From: Patescibacteria group bacterium
Lineage (GTDB): Bacteria > Patescibacteriota > Patescibacteriia > Patescibacteriales > VMTK01
Assembly (NCBI GenBank): GCA_018896595.1
Contig: JAHIME010000055.1
Location: 1-12,855 of the forward strand
Direction: 5' to 3'
DNA length: 12,855 nucleotides
Shown here: positions 1 through 5,258 of the stretch, piece after piece
Layout of the letters: every line of letters starts with the position of its first letter
Numbering within the stretch: position 1 is the stretch's first letter
The notes under the pieces: generated by a model
Seen by the model: only the letters and a program-made list of their open reading frames with translations
What the model was told of the DNA's origin: nothing
Databases searched by the model: none
Translations under genes and position numbers: made by a program

Positions 1-473
1 CTGCCAACCCAAACTTCTTTTTCACTCTCACTTGCGGCGACGGCTCCATCGTCTCCGGCCGCAACCTCGCCGTCGGCTCCATAGTCCGAGCGAAGCGAGG
101 CTGTGGAGCCTTCTTGCGTATTCGCATCTTGGCTCCACAGCCCTTCGGGACTATGGAGCCCTCTCTTTTTAAAAAACTGGGCGTTTTTAGTTCTTTTGCT
201 TATATCTTCCTGAATCTCCTGATTGTCCGCCGTAATTGTCTTTGCCGGAACTTCTGTCTCTGACGCGTATAAATACTTTACGATATCATTGCCTTGCTCA
301 TCTTTGATTTTCTGGCTATGCAATATTTTCTCCGTTGGCGCTTTTACTTGCAAATGCTCTGGCGCGGATTCTTGCGGCTGATCAATTAAATCTTTAACAT
401 AGTTAACAATGCCAGCCGCGATCAGCGCTATCACAGACAATATTATTATCGTTGGTTTGTATTTTTCAAACAT
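1..473 (-). CDS. Partial membrane-anchored or exported protein, cut by left edge
   Basis: The reading frame opens at ATG 473-471 and stays open for 157 codons to the window edge, so the C-terminus is missing. The N-terminus is MFEKYKPT followed by a hydrophobic stretch (about residues 9-23, IIILSVIALIAAGIV), which suggests a signal anchor or uncleaved signal peptide. A charged region follows, with the phrase DIVKYLYASETEVPAKTI, and then a serine/glycine/acid-rich low-complexity part. I do not recognise a named family, though the wording resembles uncharacterised exported CPR proteins. The low-complexity part (about residues 105-133) is encoded by two inverted palindromes at 75-160. The start codon lies only 24 nt downstream of a terminator-like T-tract on the same strand, and no Shine-Dalgarno sequence is visible. 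The frame is well supported by length and N-terminal topology; the function is unknown. Confidence 0.6.
   Translation of the reverse strand, partial: MFEKYKPTIIILSVIALIAAGIVNYVKDLIDQPQESAPEHLQVKAPTEKILHSQKIKDEQGNDIVKYLYASETEVPAKTITADNQEIQEDISKRTKNAQFFKKRGLHSPEGLWSQDANTQEGSTASLRSDYGADGEVAAGDDGAVAASESEKEVWVG
75..160. repeat. REPIN-like pair of inverted palindromes inside a coding sequence
   Basis: Two palindromic units face each other. Unit A (75-110) has arms GGCTCCATAGTC and GGCTGTGGAGCC around a CGAGCGAAGCGA-type loop. Unit B (131-160) has arms GGCTCCACAGCCC and GGACTATGGAGCC around a TTCG loop. The reverse complement of B matches A in both arms and differs only in the loop, so the two are inverted copies 20 bp apart, the arrangement of REP doublets (REPINs). 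Both are read through without a stop in the minus-strand frame. They encode GLHSPEGLWS and GSTASLRSDYGA. Confidence 0.75.
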
Positions 474-497
474 AGTTTTAGAGCGTTGAAAGCAAAC

Positions 498-524
498 AAA
501 AAAACACCGCTAAAAGCAGTGTTT
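498..524 (-). terminator. Intrinsic terminator-like hairpin (minus strand)
   Basis: Read on the minus strand, the arm AAACAC (with a further GC pair, one mismatch and a 5-nt loop) pairs with GTGTTT, and the T-run continues to give TTTTTTT at 504-498. It would end transcripts coming from the DUF3048 gene or from the promoter-like site at 706-714. It lies just upstream of the start at 473, so it could also act as a leader attenuator for that gene. Confidence 0.6.
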
Positions 525-563
525 AAATGAAAAATTTATTAAAATAAAAAACTATCAAGCGTC

Positions 564-623
564 GTTTACTCTCCCCAGTGGAATAGTTGCTCCGCTTCGC
601 TTCGCAAATTCCACGGGGTAAAC
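564..623. repeat. 60-bp imperfect palindrome
   Basis: GTTTAC at 564-569 pairs with GTAAAC at 618-623, CCCCAGTGGAAT at 573-584 with ATTCCACGGGG at 608-618, and TTGC at 587-590 with GCAA at 604-607. The loop is rich in CGCTTCG. The apical GCGAAGCG core (minus strand) is shared with unit A of the palindrome pair at 75-110. Confidence 0.75.
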
Positions 624-641
624 TCTCTCTCTCTCTCTCTC
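623..641. repeat. (CT)n microsatellite
   Basis: This is an uninterrupted CT dinucleotide run of nine and a half units directly abutting the 60-bp palindrome. On the minus strand it reads as (AG)n and would be single-stranded purine sequence next to the stem in a transcript. Runs of this kind are prone to slippage. Confidence 0.9.
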
Positions 642-705
642 GTGCCATGTGAGTGGACTTAAAAAGGATTATATTGTTGTAGAATTTATTTATCATCTTA
701 ATTTT

Positions 706-714
706 ATTATAGCA
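706..714 (-). promoter_or_regulatory. Extended -10 promoter element (TGCTATAAT)
   Basis: The minus strand has a perfect TATAAT (711-706) preceded by TGC, an extended -10. No good -35 box sits 16-18 bp upstream; TTGATG is present but with a 20-bp spacer. Transcription would start near 699 and run toward the 60-bp palindrome and the gene at 473. Confidence 0.45.
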
Positions 715-736
715 GGTTTGAAAAAAATATCCATCA

Positions 737-813
737 ACTCCACCCCAGCCCTCCTCTTAAACAAGAGGAGGGAGACTACTCCACCCCAGCCCTCCTCTTA
801 AACAAGAGGAGGG
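737..813. repeat. Two direct copies of a 36-bp palindromic element
   Basis: Copies at 737-772 and 778-813 are identical over 36 bp (ACTCCACCCCAG head, then CCCTCCTCTT, AAAC, AAGAGGAGGG). They are separated by 5 bp, giving a 41-bp period. Each has a perfect 10-bp stem and 4-base loop. They lie directly downstream of the DUF3048 stop codon, where the hairpins could serve as 3'-end structures. Two further family members occur at 1987-2072, at the other end of the same gene. Confidence 0.85.
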
Positions 814-829
814 GGTTACGGTGGGCTAT

Positions 830-1975
830 TTATTTAATAATAACTTCCCTCTCCGGTCTTACAACTTCTATCCAAGCCGCGCCGGCGTTAAACTTAAATT
901 CTTCATTATCGCCGGCGTAAAAACGGATTCTTGCCGAACCGCTTTTCTTCTCCCAGCTTCCCTCTTCGCATTTGCCGTCCAAACAAACTATCGCTTTGCC
1001 GGAGCCGATATGCTGCATCTTCAACCGCGATTCGTCATCAATCACCTCGGCTTTAACATACATAACTATTACATTTTTTGCCGTTATTTCCACTCCGTCA
1101 GCGTCTTTATGCATCTGCCCCGCCAAATAACGGATATAGCCGTTGCTCTCTCTGTCGTAAACCCAGTCAACATAATAATCGGGAGTTTTAAATTTTATTT
1201 TCACATTCTTGCCGATTTCGCCTTCAGGCAATGCCGCGTCGTCTTTAAACTGCCAGCTTAAATATTTTCCCTCGCCGGCTTTTTTGTTTTCCAAATATCC
1301 GTTTAAATTTTCAGTTGAAGTATAAACATTGTGGGGAGCCGGCCTGCTCTTGCCGCGCCAAAAATAGGTTCCGTTGTAAAATTCATTAAGGTCAAAAACA
1401 TTCTCCCGCGCGATTTTAACCAAGGCCTCGGGACTGCCGCCGCAATGGATAAAAAGAGCGGACAGTTCCCGCGCCCAATCAACAAAATACGGCCGCGCGC
1501 TTCTTATCGGGCCGATCTCTTTTATTTCGCTTCCGTCCGCGTAAACCGCCAAAAATCTGGTGATGCCTCCTTCGGCTTCGGCTTCAATGACCAAATTGGC
1601 GCGCGAGAGAGCCGAAGGCGGCCTGGCGTCAATATGATTTTCAATAATCGCGGCGATCGGAAATAAATTTTCTTGGCCCGGCTCGACATAAACCCCGTCT
1701 ATATTCCGCCTTGCGCAATCTATCTCTTTGGGACTTGTCCCTTTGAGATTAGAGCATGTTTCTGTTTCACTTTGATTCCCGCCAAGGGAACCTCCCGCGG
1801 AGAAAGGCTTTTTAAATATACCCGCCGCCTTGTCCGCGCCGCTTAAAACAAAAAGGCCGGAATTCGCGATGCTCTTGAAAGCAAACCAGCCTAAAACAGG
1901 AGAAAGGACGGCAAAAAAACAGATAATAATTATCCATATTATTTTTTTGCCGTTATTATTTTCAGATAGCGCCAT
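830..1975 (-). CDS. Membrane-anchored DUF3048 (YerB-like) protein
   Basis: This 381-aa protein is probably exported. A hydrophobic segment at about residues 12-33 follows a short basic N-terminus and acts as a signal anchor. A low-complexity linker follows, then CARRNIDGVYVEPGQEN (87-103). From about residue 104 the sequence matches the DUF3048 N-terminal domain: FPIAAIIENHIDARPPSALS, EAEAEGGITRFLAVY and IGPIRSARPYFVDWA (155-168) are the family's most conserved blocks. The rest (about 250-380) corresponds to the DUF3048 C-terminal domain. The family prototype is the Bacillus lipoprotein YerB, whose biochemical role is not established; here a membrane helix replaces the lipobox. The ATG start is supported by the signal anchor beginning right after it. 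A GGAG lies 12 nt upstream within a repeat element, which is long spacing for a ribosome binding site. It follows the L25 gene on the same strand, separated by repeats. Confidence 0.9.
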   Translation of the reverse strand: MALSENNNGKKIIWIIIICFFAVLSPVLGWFAFKSIANSGLFVLSGADKAAGIFKKPFSAGGSLGGNQSETETCSNLKGTSPKEIDCARRNIDGVYVEPGQENLFPIAAIIENHIDARPPSALSRANLVIEAEAEGGITRFLAVYADGSEIKEIGPIRSARPYFVDWARELSALFIHCGGSPEALVKIARENVFDLNEFYNGTYFWRGKSRPAPHNVYTSTENLNGYLENKKAGEGKYLSWQFKDDAALPEGEIGKNVKIKFKTPDYYVDWVYDRESNGYIRYLAGQMHKDADGVEITAKNVIVMYVKAEVIDDESRLKMQHIGSGKAIVCLDGKCEEGSWEKKSGSARIRFYAGDNEEFKFNAGAAWIEVVRPEREVIIK

Positions 1976-1986
1976 GGATTTTATCT

Positions 1987-2072
1987 ACTCCACCCTGCCC
2001 CTCCTCTTATATAAGAGGAGGGAACCATATTTAATCCCCTCCTCTAAGATTAGAGGAGGGCAAGGGAGGAGT
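1987..2072. repeat. Inverted pair of the 36-bp palindromic element
   Basis: The copy at 1987-2022 is in the same orientation as those at 737-813, with a TATA-type loop. The copy at 2037-2072 is in reverse orientation (CCCTCCTCTA, AGAT, TAGAGGAGGG, then CAAGGGAGGAGT). Each is itself a hairpin, and the pair can also fold on itself across the 14-bp spacer. A further ACTCCACCCT head fragment at 2088-2097 looks like the relic of another copy. The pair fills the gap between the L25 stop and the DUF3048 start. Confidence 0.8.
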
Positions 2073-2122
2073 TGAAAGACATATTTAACTCCACCCTAAA
2101 TCTAAAATCTATAAAAAATTGC

Positions 2123-2797
2123 TTATTTTTTATTTCTCTCTTCTTTCTTCCCTTCTTCCTTCCCTTCCTCCTTCTCGCCTTCCTTGACCGGAACGGCTTC
2201 CGCCGGCGCCGGCGCCTCTTCCTTGACTTCCTCTTCGGCACGCTGCTCCAGCACGCTCGCGACAACTAAATCGTCTTGGCTGACCAATTCAATATCCGCC
2301 GGCATTTTCAAATCGCTTAATTTAATCACATCGTCAAAAGTTTCCAATTTGGTTAAATCAACTTCTATCTCCTTGATAATATCTCCTGGCAGGCATTCCA
2401 CCTCAACGGCATCCAAATTTTTTACCAAAGTGCCGCCCAATTCCTTGACGGCTTTTGCTTCGCCCATAAAATTCAAGGGGATTTCAACGAAAATTTTCTT
2501 TTTCATATCCACTTTATAAAAATCAGCGTGAATAATGCTGCTTTTTACGCCGCTTCTTTGAATTTCCTTGATAATAACTTTCATCGGCTCTTCGCCTTCA
2601 ACCGCCAATTTAATTAAACTTGATTCTCCGGCGATTTCGTAAGCGCGTTCAAGATCATGTTTTTTGATTTTCAAATTCATGTTCTCCATGCCTGAGCCGT
2701 AAATAACTGCGGGAATATACCCTGCGGCTAAAACTTTTTTCGCTTTGCCGTTTTTTTCCGCGCGGATTTCAGCAGCTAATTTTAATTCATTTGTCAT
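2123..2797 (-). CDS. rplY: Ribosomal protein bL25 (CTC/TL5 type)
   Basis: This 224-aa 5S-rRNA-binding protein belongs to the large ribosomal subunit. The N-terminal L25 domain spans about residues 3-92, with the typical LAAEIRAEKNGKAKKVLAAG opening, the IPAVIYGSG loop and a conserved IIHADFYKVDMKKK at 88-101. The C-terminal TL5/CTC beta domain spans about 102-184, with VEIPLNFMGEAKAVKELGG and VEVECLPGDI. A tail from about residue 185 is alternately acidic and basic (EEVKEEAP, then EGKEEGKKEERNKK), encoded by a polypurine tract. The length fits the two-domain CTC form rather than the ~95-aa E. coli L25. The ATG start has no visible Shine-Dalgarno sequence. A weak extended -10 lies 34-43 nt upstream, suggesting transcription independent of rodA. 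Confidence 0.95.
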   Translation of the reverse strand: MTNELKLAAEIRAEKNGKAKKVLAAGYIPAVIYGSGMENMNLKIKKHDLERAYEIAGESSLIKLAVEGEEPMKVIIKEIQRSGVKSSIIHADFYKVDMKKKIFVEIPLNFMGEAKAVKELGGTLVKNLDAVEVECLPGDIIKEIEVDLTKLETFDDVIKLSDLKMPADIELVSQDDLVVASVLEQRAEEEVKEEAPAPAEAVPVKEGEKEEGKEEGKKEERNKK

Positions 2798-2830
2798 ATC
2801 TAATGTGTTATTATTTTGAATTATGAAACT

Positions 2831-2840
2831 ATTTTAACAA
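2831..2840 (-). promoter_or_regulatory. Possible extended -10 for rplY (TTGTTAAAAT)
   Basis: On the minus strand TGTTAAAAT is an extended -10, and transcription would begin near 2824, about 27 nt before the rplY ATG. The -35 region would fall inside the right-hand palindromic arm at 2850-2876 and has no good consensus. The TGnTAAAAT pattern recurs at the gyrB promoter and near 12784-12821. Confidence 0.35.
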
Positions 2841-2849
2841 TACTCCTTT

Positions 2850-2921
2850 GTCATTCCCGCGAAAGCGGGAATCCAGGAGTTAAGCGAATAAAATCTGGAT
2901 TCCCGCTTTCGCGGGAATGAC
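2850..2921. repeat. Perfect 27-bp inverted repeat, ATTCCC...GGGAAT type
   Basis: The arms at 2850-2876 and 2895-2921 are exact reverse complements with an 18-bp spacer. Each arm contains the smaller palindrome ATTCCCGCGAAAGCGGGAAT. The core follows the ATTCCC-N8-GGGAAT pattern of Neisseria dRS3-type repeats, and sequences of this kind occur dispersed in many bacterial genomes. It lies between the rodA stop and the rplY start and could end rodA transcripts, although no T-tract follows it. Confidence 0.9.
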
Positions 2922-2951
2922 AGGTTAACATGTTTCTCAATTCAAAATTAT

Positions 2952-4058
2952 TTAGTAATTAATTTTAGACCTTATAATAATACTCTCAATAACCCCAATC
3001 AGCATTAAGTTGGAAACCATAGCGCTTCCGCCATAACTTAATAAAGGCAGGGATATGCCTATAACGGGCAAAAGCCCGATGTTCATACTTATATTAATAA
3101 ACATTTCAATAAAAATCAAGCATAAGCCGCCGATAATGAAAAAAACGCCGAAATCATTATTGATTTTTTTTAAATTTACCAAACATCTGTAAAAAAAGAT
3201 GGAAAAAAACGTGAGCACCAAAGCAACGCCTAAAAACCCCGATTCTTCGGCAATAACGGCAAAAACAAAATCAGTTTGGGCTTCCGGTAAAAATTTAAGC
3301 TGGGATTGCGAGCCGAAACCCAGGCCCCTGCCTGACAATCCGCCGGCGCCAACGGCGATAATGGCCTGGCTTACGTTATACCCCTGTTCCAGCGGATTGA
3401 ACGAGGGATTTAAAAAAATAAAAACTCTTTGTTTTTGGTAATCTTTAAACATAAAAGTCCAGCCGGCGCCGGCGACAACGGCGAAAATCAGCGCCAAAAC
3501 AATAAAATATTTTCTTTTAAAGCCGGCTAAAGCGATCATTGCCAGCCAAAGCAGAAGTAAAAGCAAGGCCGAGCCGAAATCGGGCTGTAACAGGACAAGA
3601 ACTATAAATATAAACGCTCCTCCGCCGGTAATGATCAAATGCTTTAAAGGGTTGATTTTAAGAGACGTGGAAGAAAAATAGCGGGCTAAAAATAAAATCA
3701 GTATAAATTTAATAAACTCAACCGGCTGGAGGCTGAAGCCGGCGACATTGAACCAGCCCCTGGTGCCGCGGATTTTCACTCCGAAAAATAAAACGGCGGC
3801 AAGCAATAAAATCCCCAGCAAATACAAATAGTTGCTGTAGCTGCGCAAATTATGGTAATCCAAAAAAGCGAAAACAAACAGCAATATCATGCCGAGCGCG
3901 ATAAAAAAAATCTGCTTTTTAAAATTAAGCAAATCTATCTCATTCTGCCCCAGCGCTATGCTGTATATTTCAACTAAGCCGAAGCAAATTAACAGCAACA
4001 CGGAGGCGAATAAAATCCAGTCAAAATTTTTTAAATAAAGCGTGATTTTATTAAACAT
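2952..4058 (-). CDS. rodA: SEDS-family peptidoglycan glycosyltransferase RodA/FtsW
   Basis: This 368-aa polytopic inner-membrane protein polymerises lipid II into glycan strands with a partner class B penicillin-binding protein. About ten hydrophobic helices are apparent. Family signatures are RGTRGWF (98-104), QPVEFIK (111-117), QPDFGSALLLLL (158-169), GRGLGFGSQSQLKFLPEAQ (243-261) continuing into TDFVFAVIAEESGFLG, and PVIGISLPLLSYGGSAM (331-347). Length fits RodA/FtsW (about 370-400 aa). RodA is preferred because the C-terminus is short and no division genes are adjacent, but FtsW cannot be excluded. The ATG directly abuts the upstream gene's TAG (0-nt spacing), and a GGGGGAG lies 9 nt upstream, so translation is probably coupled. 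No penicillin-binding protein gene lies next to it. Confidence 0.93.
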   Translation of the reverse strand: MFNKITLYLKNFDWILFASVLLLICFGLVEIYSIALGQNEIDLLNFKKQIFFIALGMILLFVFAFLDYHNLRSYSNYLYLLGILLLAAVLFFGVKIRGTRGWFNVAGFSLQPVEFIKFILILFLARYFSSTSLKINPLKHLIITGGGAFIFIVLVLLQPDFGSALLLLLLWLAMIALAGFKRKYFIVLALIFAVVAGAGWTFMFKDYQKQRVFIFLNPSFNPLEQGYNVSQAIIAVGAGGLSGRGLGFGSQSQLKFLPEAQTDFVFAVIAEESGFLGVALVLTFFSIFFYRCLVNLKKINNDFGVFFIIGGLCLIFIEMFINISMNIGLLPVIGISLPLLSYGGSAMVSNLMLIGVIESIIIRSKINY

Positions 4059-5006
4059 CTATTTTATCTCCCCCACCCCCCCTTCAAACTTCAAATACGC
4101 GCCATCATCCATTATATTGACTTCCGGAATTACTTCTACTTTGCTTACTCGCCCCAAGGCGCCGGGCCAATTGGCTTGAATTTGGCGCTCTTCGCCGGAC
4201 ATAAAATCTTTTAACTTATATTTATTAACGCCGATAACGGCGCTGCCGCCATAGAGCAAAACAACAAAATCAACTTCTCTGTAATTATAAGCCGTTTTAT
4301 TGATTGCGGCAAAACCCAATTGATTAAGATTGATTTTATCCGTCAAGCCGCTCTTGTTTGCCGGCGTGAATATTATATCTTTAACAACAATATTCAAATG
4401 GTCGTTGCTAAAACTCGCCCAATCCGGAATTTTATGCTGATTGATGCGGCTCCAGCCGATGTTTTCTATCGCCAAGCGGACGGCGGAACCGCCTCTGAAA
4501 TCTTGGTTAAAAATAACCAAATATTTTTCTTCGCCCGGCAAAATAAATCCTTGCAGCGTTTCTGTCCGCTTGTCGCCTGAATAAAAATAATAGCTGAATT
4601 CCGACCGCCATTTTTGGTTGGGGTTTTTAATTTTGGCTATAAAGTCATATTTCCGGTCGGAGGATTTCAAAACTTCAGTCGCGGAAATTTGCAAATCTTT
4701 CGCGGAAATTTGCGCTATATAATCATGCCCTATGGCATTGATTTTTACCATCTCATACGCCGACAGCCGGTCCTGCTTCATGCCCCAGATAGCATAATAG
4801 AAAAAGCCGTACAAAGTATAAAGCCAAGAAACAACCGCGACCGCTGTTAAAAAGCCGATTAAAATCTTTTTAAACTGCTCGCGATGCTCAACATACCACA
4901 GCCCAAAATTCAACTTCTTGGTTGACAGGCCTTCAACATCCTTGTATCTCTCCACTTCTTCTTTCATTTTACTTTCATTATCGGTTTTAATATCATTATT
5001 TCGCAT
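4059..5006 (-). CDS. Single-pass membrane protein, uncharacterised
   Basis: This 315-aa protein has a charged cytoplasmic N-terminus of about 45 residues. One strong membrane helix follows at about 47-73 (ILIGFLTAVAVVSWLYTLYG and onward), then an extracytoplasmic region of about 240 residues rich in predicted beta strands. Two stretches, roughly 95-190 and 205-310, each look like an Ig-like or immunoglobulin-fold beta sandwich (patterns such as YDFIAKIKNPNQKW and YREVDFVVLLYGG). I recognise no catalytic motif and no named family; it resembles uncharacterised CPR membrane proteins. It abuts rodA at the stop/start junction, so a role near the cell-wall elongation machinery is possible by context only. 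No Shine-Dalgarno sequence precedes the ATG, and the upstream sequence is a heptad repeat shared with the divergent gyrB region. Confidence 0.8.
   Translation of the reverse strand: MRNNDIKTDNESKMKEEVERYKDVEGLSTKKLNFGLWYVEHREQFKKILIGFLTAVAVVSWLYTLYGFFYYAIWGMKQDRLSAYEMVKINAIGHDYIAQISAKDLQISATEVLKSSDRKYDFIAKIKNPNQKWRSEFSYYFYSGDKRTETLQGFILPGEEKYLVIFNQDFRGGSAVRLAIENIGWSRINQHKIPDWASFSNDHLNIVVKDIIFTPANKSGLTDKINLNQLGFAAINKTAYNYREVDFVVLLYGGSAVIGVNKYKLKDFMSGEERQIQANWPGALGRVSKVEVIPEVNIMDDGAYLKFEGGVGEIK
4068..4074 (-). promoter_or_regulatory. Strong ribosome binding site for rodA inside upstream gene
   Basis: GGGGGAG on the minus strand lies 9 nt before the rodA ATG and within the last codons of the 315-aa gene (GVGEIK, stop). 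It is one of the few clear Shine-Dalgarno sequences in the window and fixes the rodA start. Confidence 0.7.
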
Positions 5007-5014
5007 ATTATTTT

Positions 5015-5045
5015 ATGAAACATGAAACATAAAACATGTAACATG
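5015..5045. repeat. Heptanucleotide tandem repeat (ATGAAAC)n
   Basis: The units ATGAAAC, ATGAAAC, ATAAAAC and ATGTAAC, then ATG, run with strict 7-bp spacing, just upstream of the 315-aa gene start. The related repeat at 5104-5131 is the same heptad in near-inverted orientation (ATAGAAC on the minus strand). Confidence 0.8.
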
Positions 5046-5103
5046 CGCCAAAAGTCTTATTAAATTTATATTAACATAATTCACGAAAAATAAAAAGTCG
5101 CTA

Positions 5104-5131
5104 TTCTATGTTCTATGTTCTATGTTCTATG
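5104..5131. repeat. Heptanucleotide tandem repeat (TTCTATG)4
   Basis: Four exact TTCTATG units lie in the divergent intergenic region, ending 10 bp before the -35 box of the gyrB promoter. They are partly complementary to the heptad array at 5015-5045, so the two arrays could pair across the ~58-bp gap. Confidence 0.9.
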
Positions 5132-5140
5132 AATTTCGCC

Positions 5141-5169
5141 TTGCCAAACCGCTATCTTTTTGCTAAAAT
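5141..5169 (+). promoter_or_regulatory. gyrB promoter (TTGCCA-17-TAAAAT)
   Basis: A -35 box TTGCCA at 5141-5146, an exact 17-bp spacer and a -10 box TAAAAT at 5164-5169, preceded by TGC (extended -10), face gyrB. The start point would be near 5176, giving a leader of about 83 nt that contains a terminator-like hairpin. Confidence 0.7.
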
Positions 5170-5177
5170 ATTAATAT

Positions 5178-5209
5178 AAAAAAGACCCTGCGAAGAGGGG
5201 GTGTTTTTT
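5178..5209 (+). terminator. Terminator-like hairpin in the gyrB leader (possible attenuator)
   Basis: AAAAAA at 5178-5183 pairs with TTTTTT at 5204-5209, and ACCC (5185-5188) pairs with GGGT (5199-5202), with a one-base mismatch between the two helices and a loop around GCGAAG. A G-rich stem followed by six T's has the form of an intrinsic terminator, only a few bases after the predicted start point and 49 nt before the gyrB ATG. Confidence 0.5.
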
Positions 5210-5258
5210 ATGTAAAATAACTAAAATTAGTCATGTTAAGACATAATGCTCAAATTTT

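Larger units (their letters stand above)
498..699 (-). ncRNA. Candidate stand-alone ~200-nt transcript with long stem-loop
   Basis: The interval starts seven bases after an extended -10 (TGCTATAAT, 714-706) and ends at an intrinsic terminator (524-498). Between them the minus strand holds a purine GA repeat (641-623), then a long bulged stem formed by 623-604 and 590-564. Its pairs are GUUUA:UAAAC, CCCC:GGGG, GUGGAAU:AUUCCAC and UUGC:GCAA, with bulges mostly on the 3' side and a GCGAAGCG-containing loop. The same stretch contains a 57-codon frame (696-523) whose product is arginine/glutamate-rich; its amino acids are mostly dictated by the repeat, so I do not call it a gene. I do not recognise a known RNA family (no 4.5S, RNase P or tmRNA signature). 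It may instead be a long leader of the 473 gene or a repeat-derived sequence. Confidence 0.3.

Noticed and set aside
523..696. 57-codon minus-strand frame beginning MINKFYNN and containing an RERERE stretch
   Set aside because: Most of it is dictated by the GA microsatellite and the palindrome, and it ends in low-complexity AT sequence. A structured non-coding or repeat origin explains it better.
737..813. Direct repeats of 36 bp considered as a CRISPR array
   Set aside because: Only two adjacent copies with a 5-bp gap, no spacers of 30-40 bp and no cas genes. The units are palindromic dispersed repeats.
2196..2219. GC-rich GCCGGC repeats in the rplY tail region as a structural element
   Set aside because: They encode the Ala-Pro-rich part of the L25 tail (APAPAEAVP) and need no other explanation.
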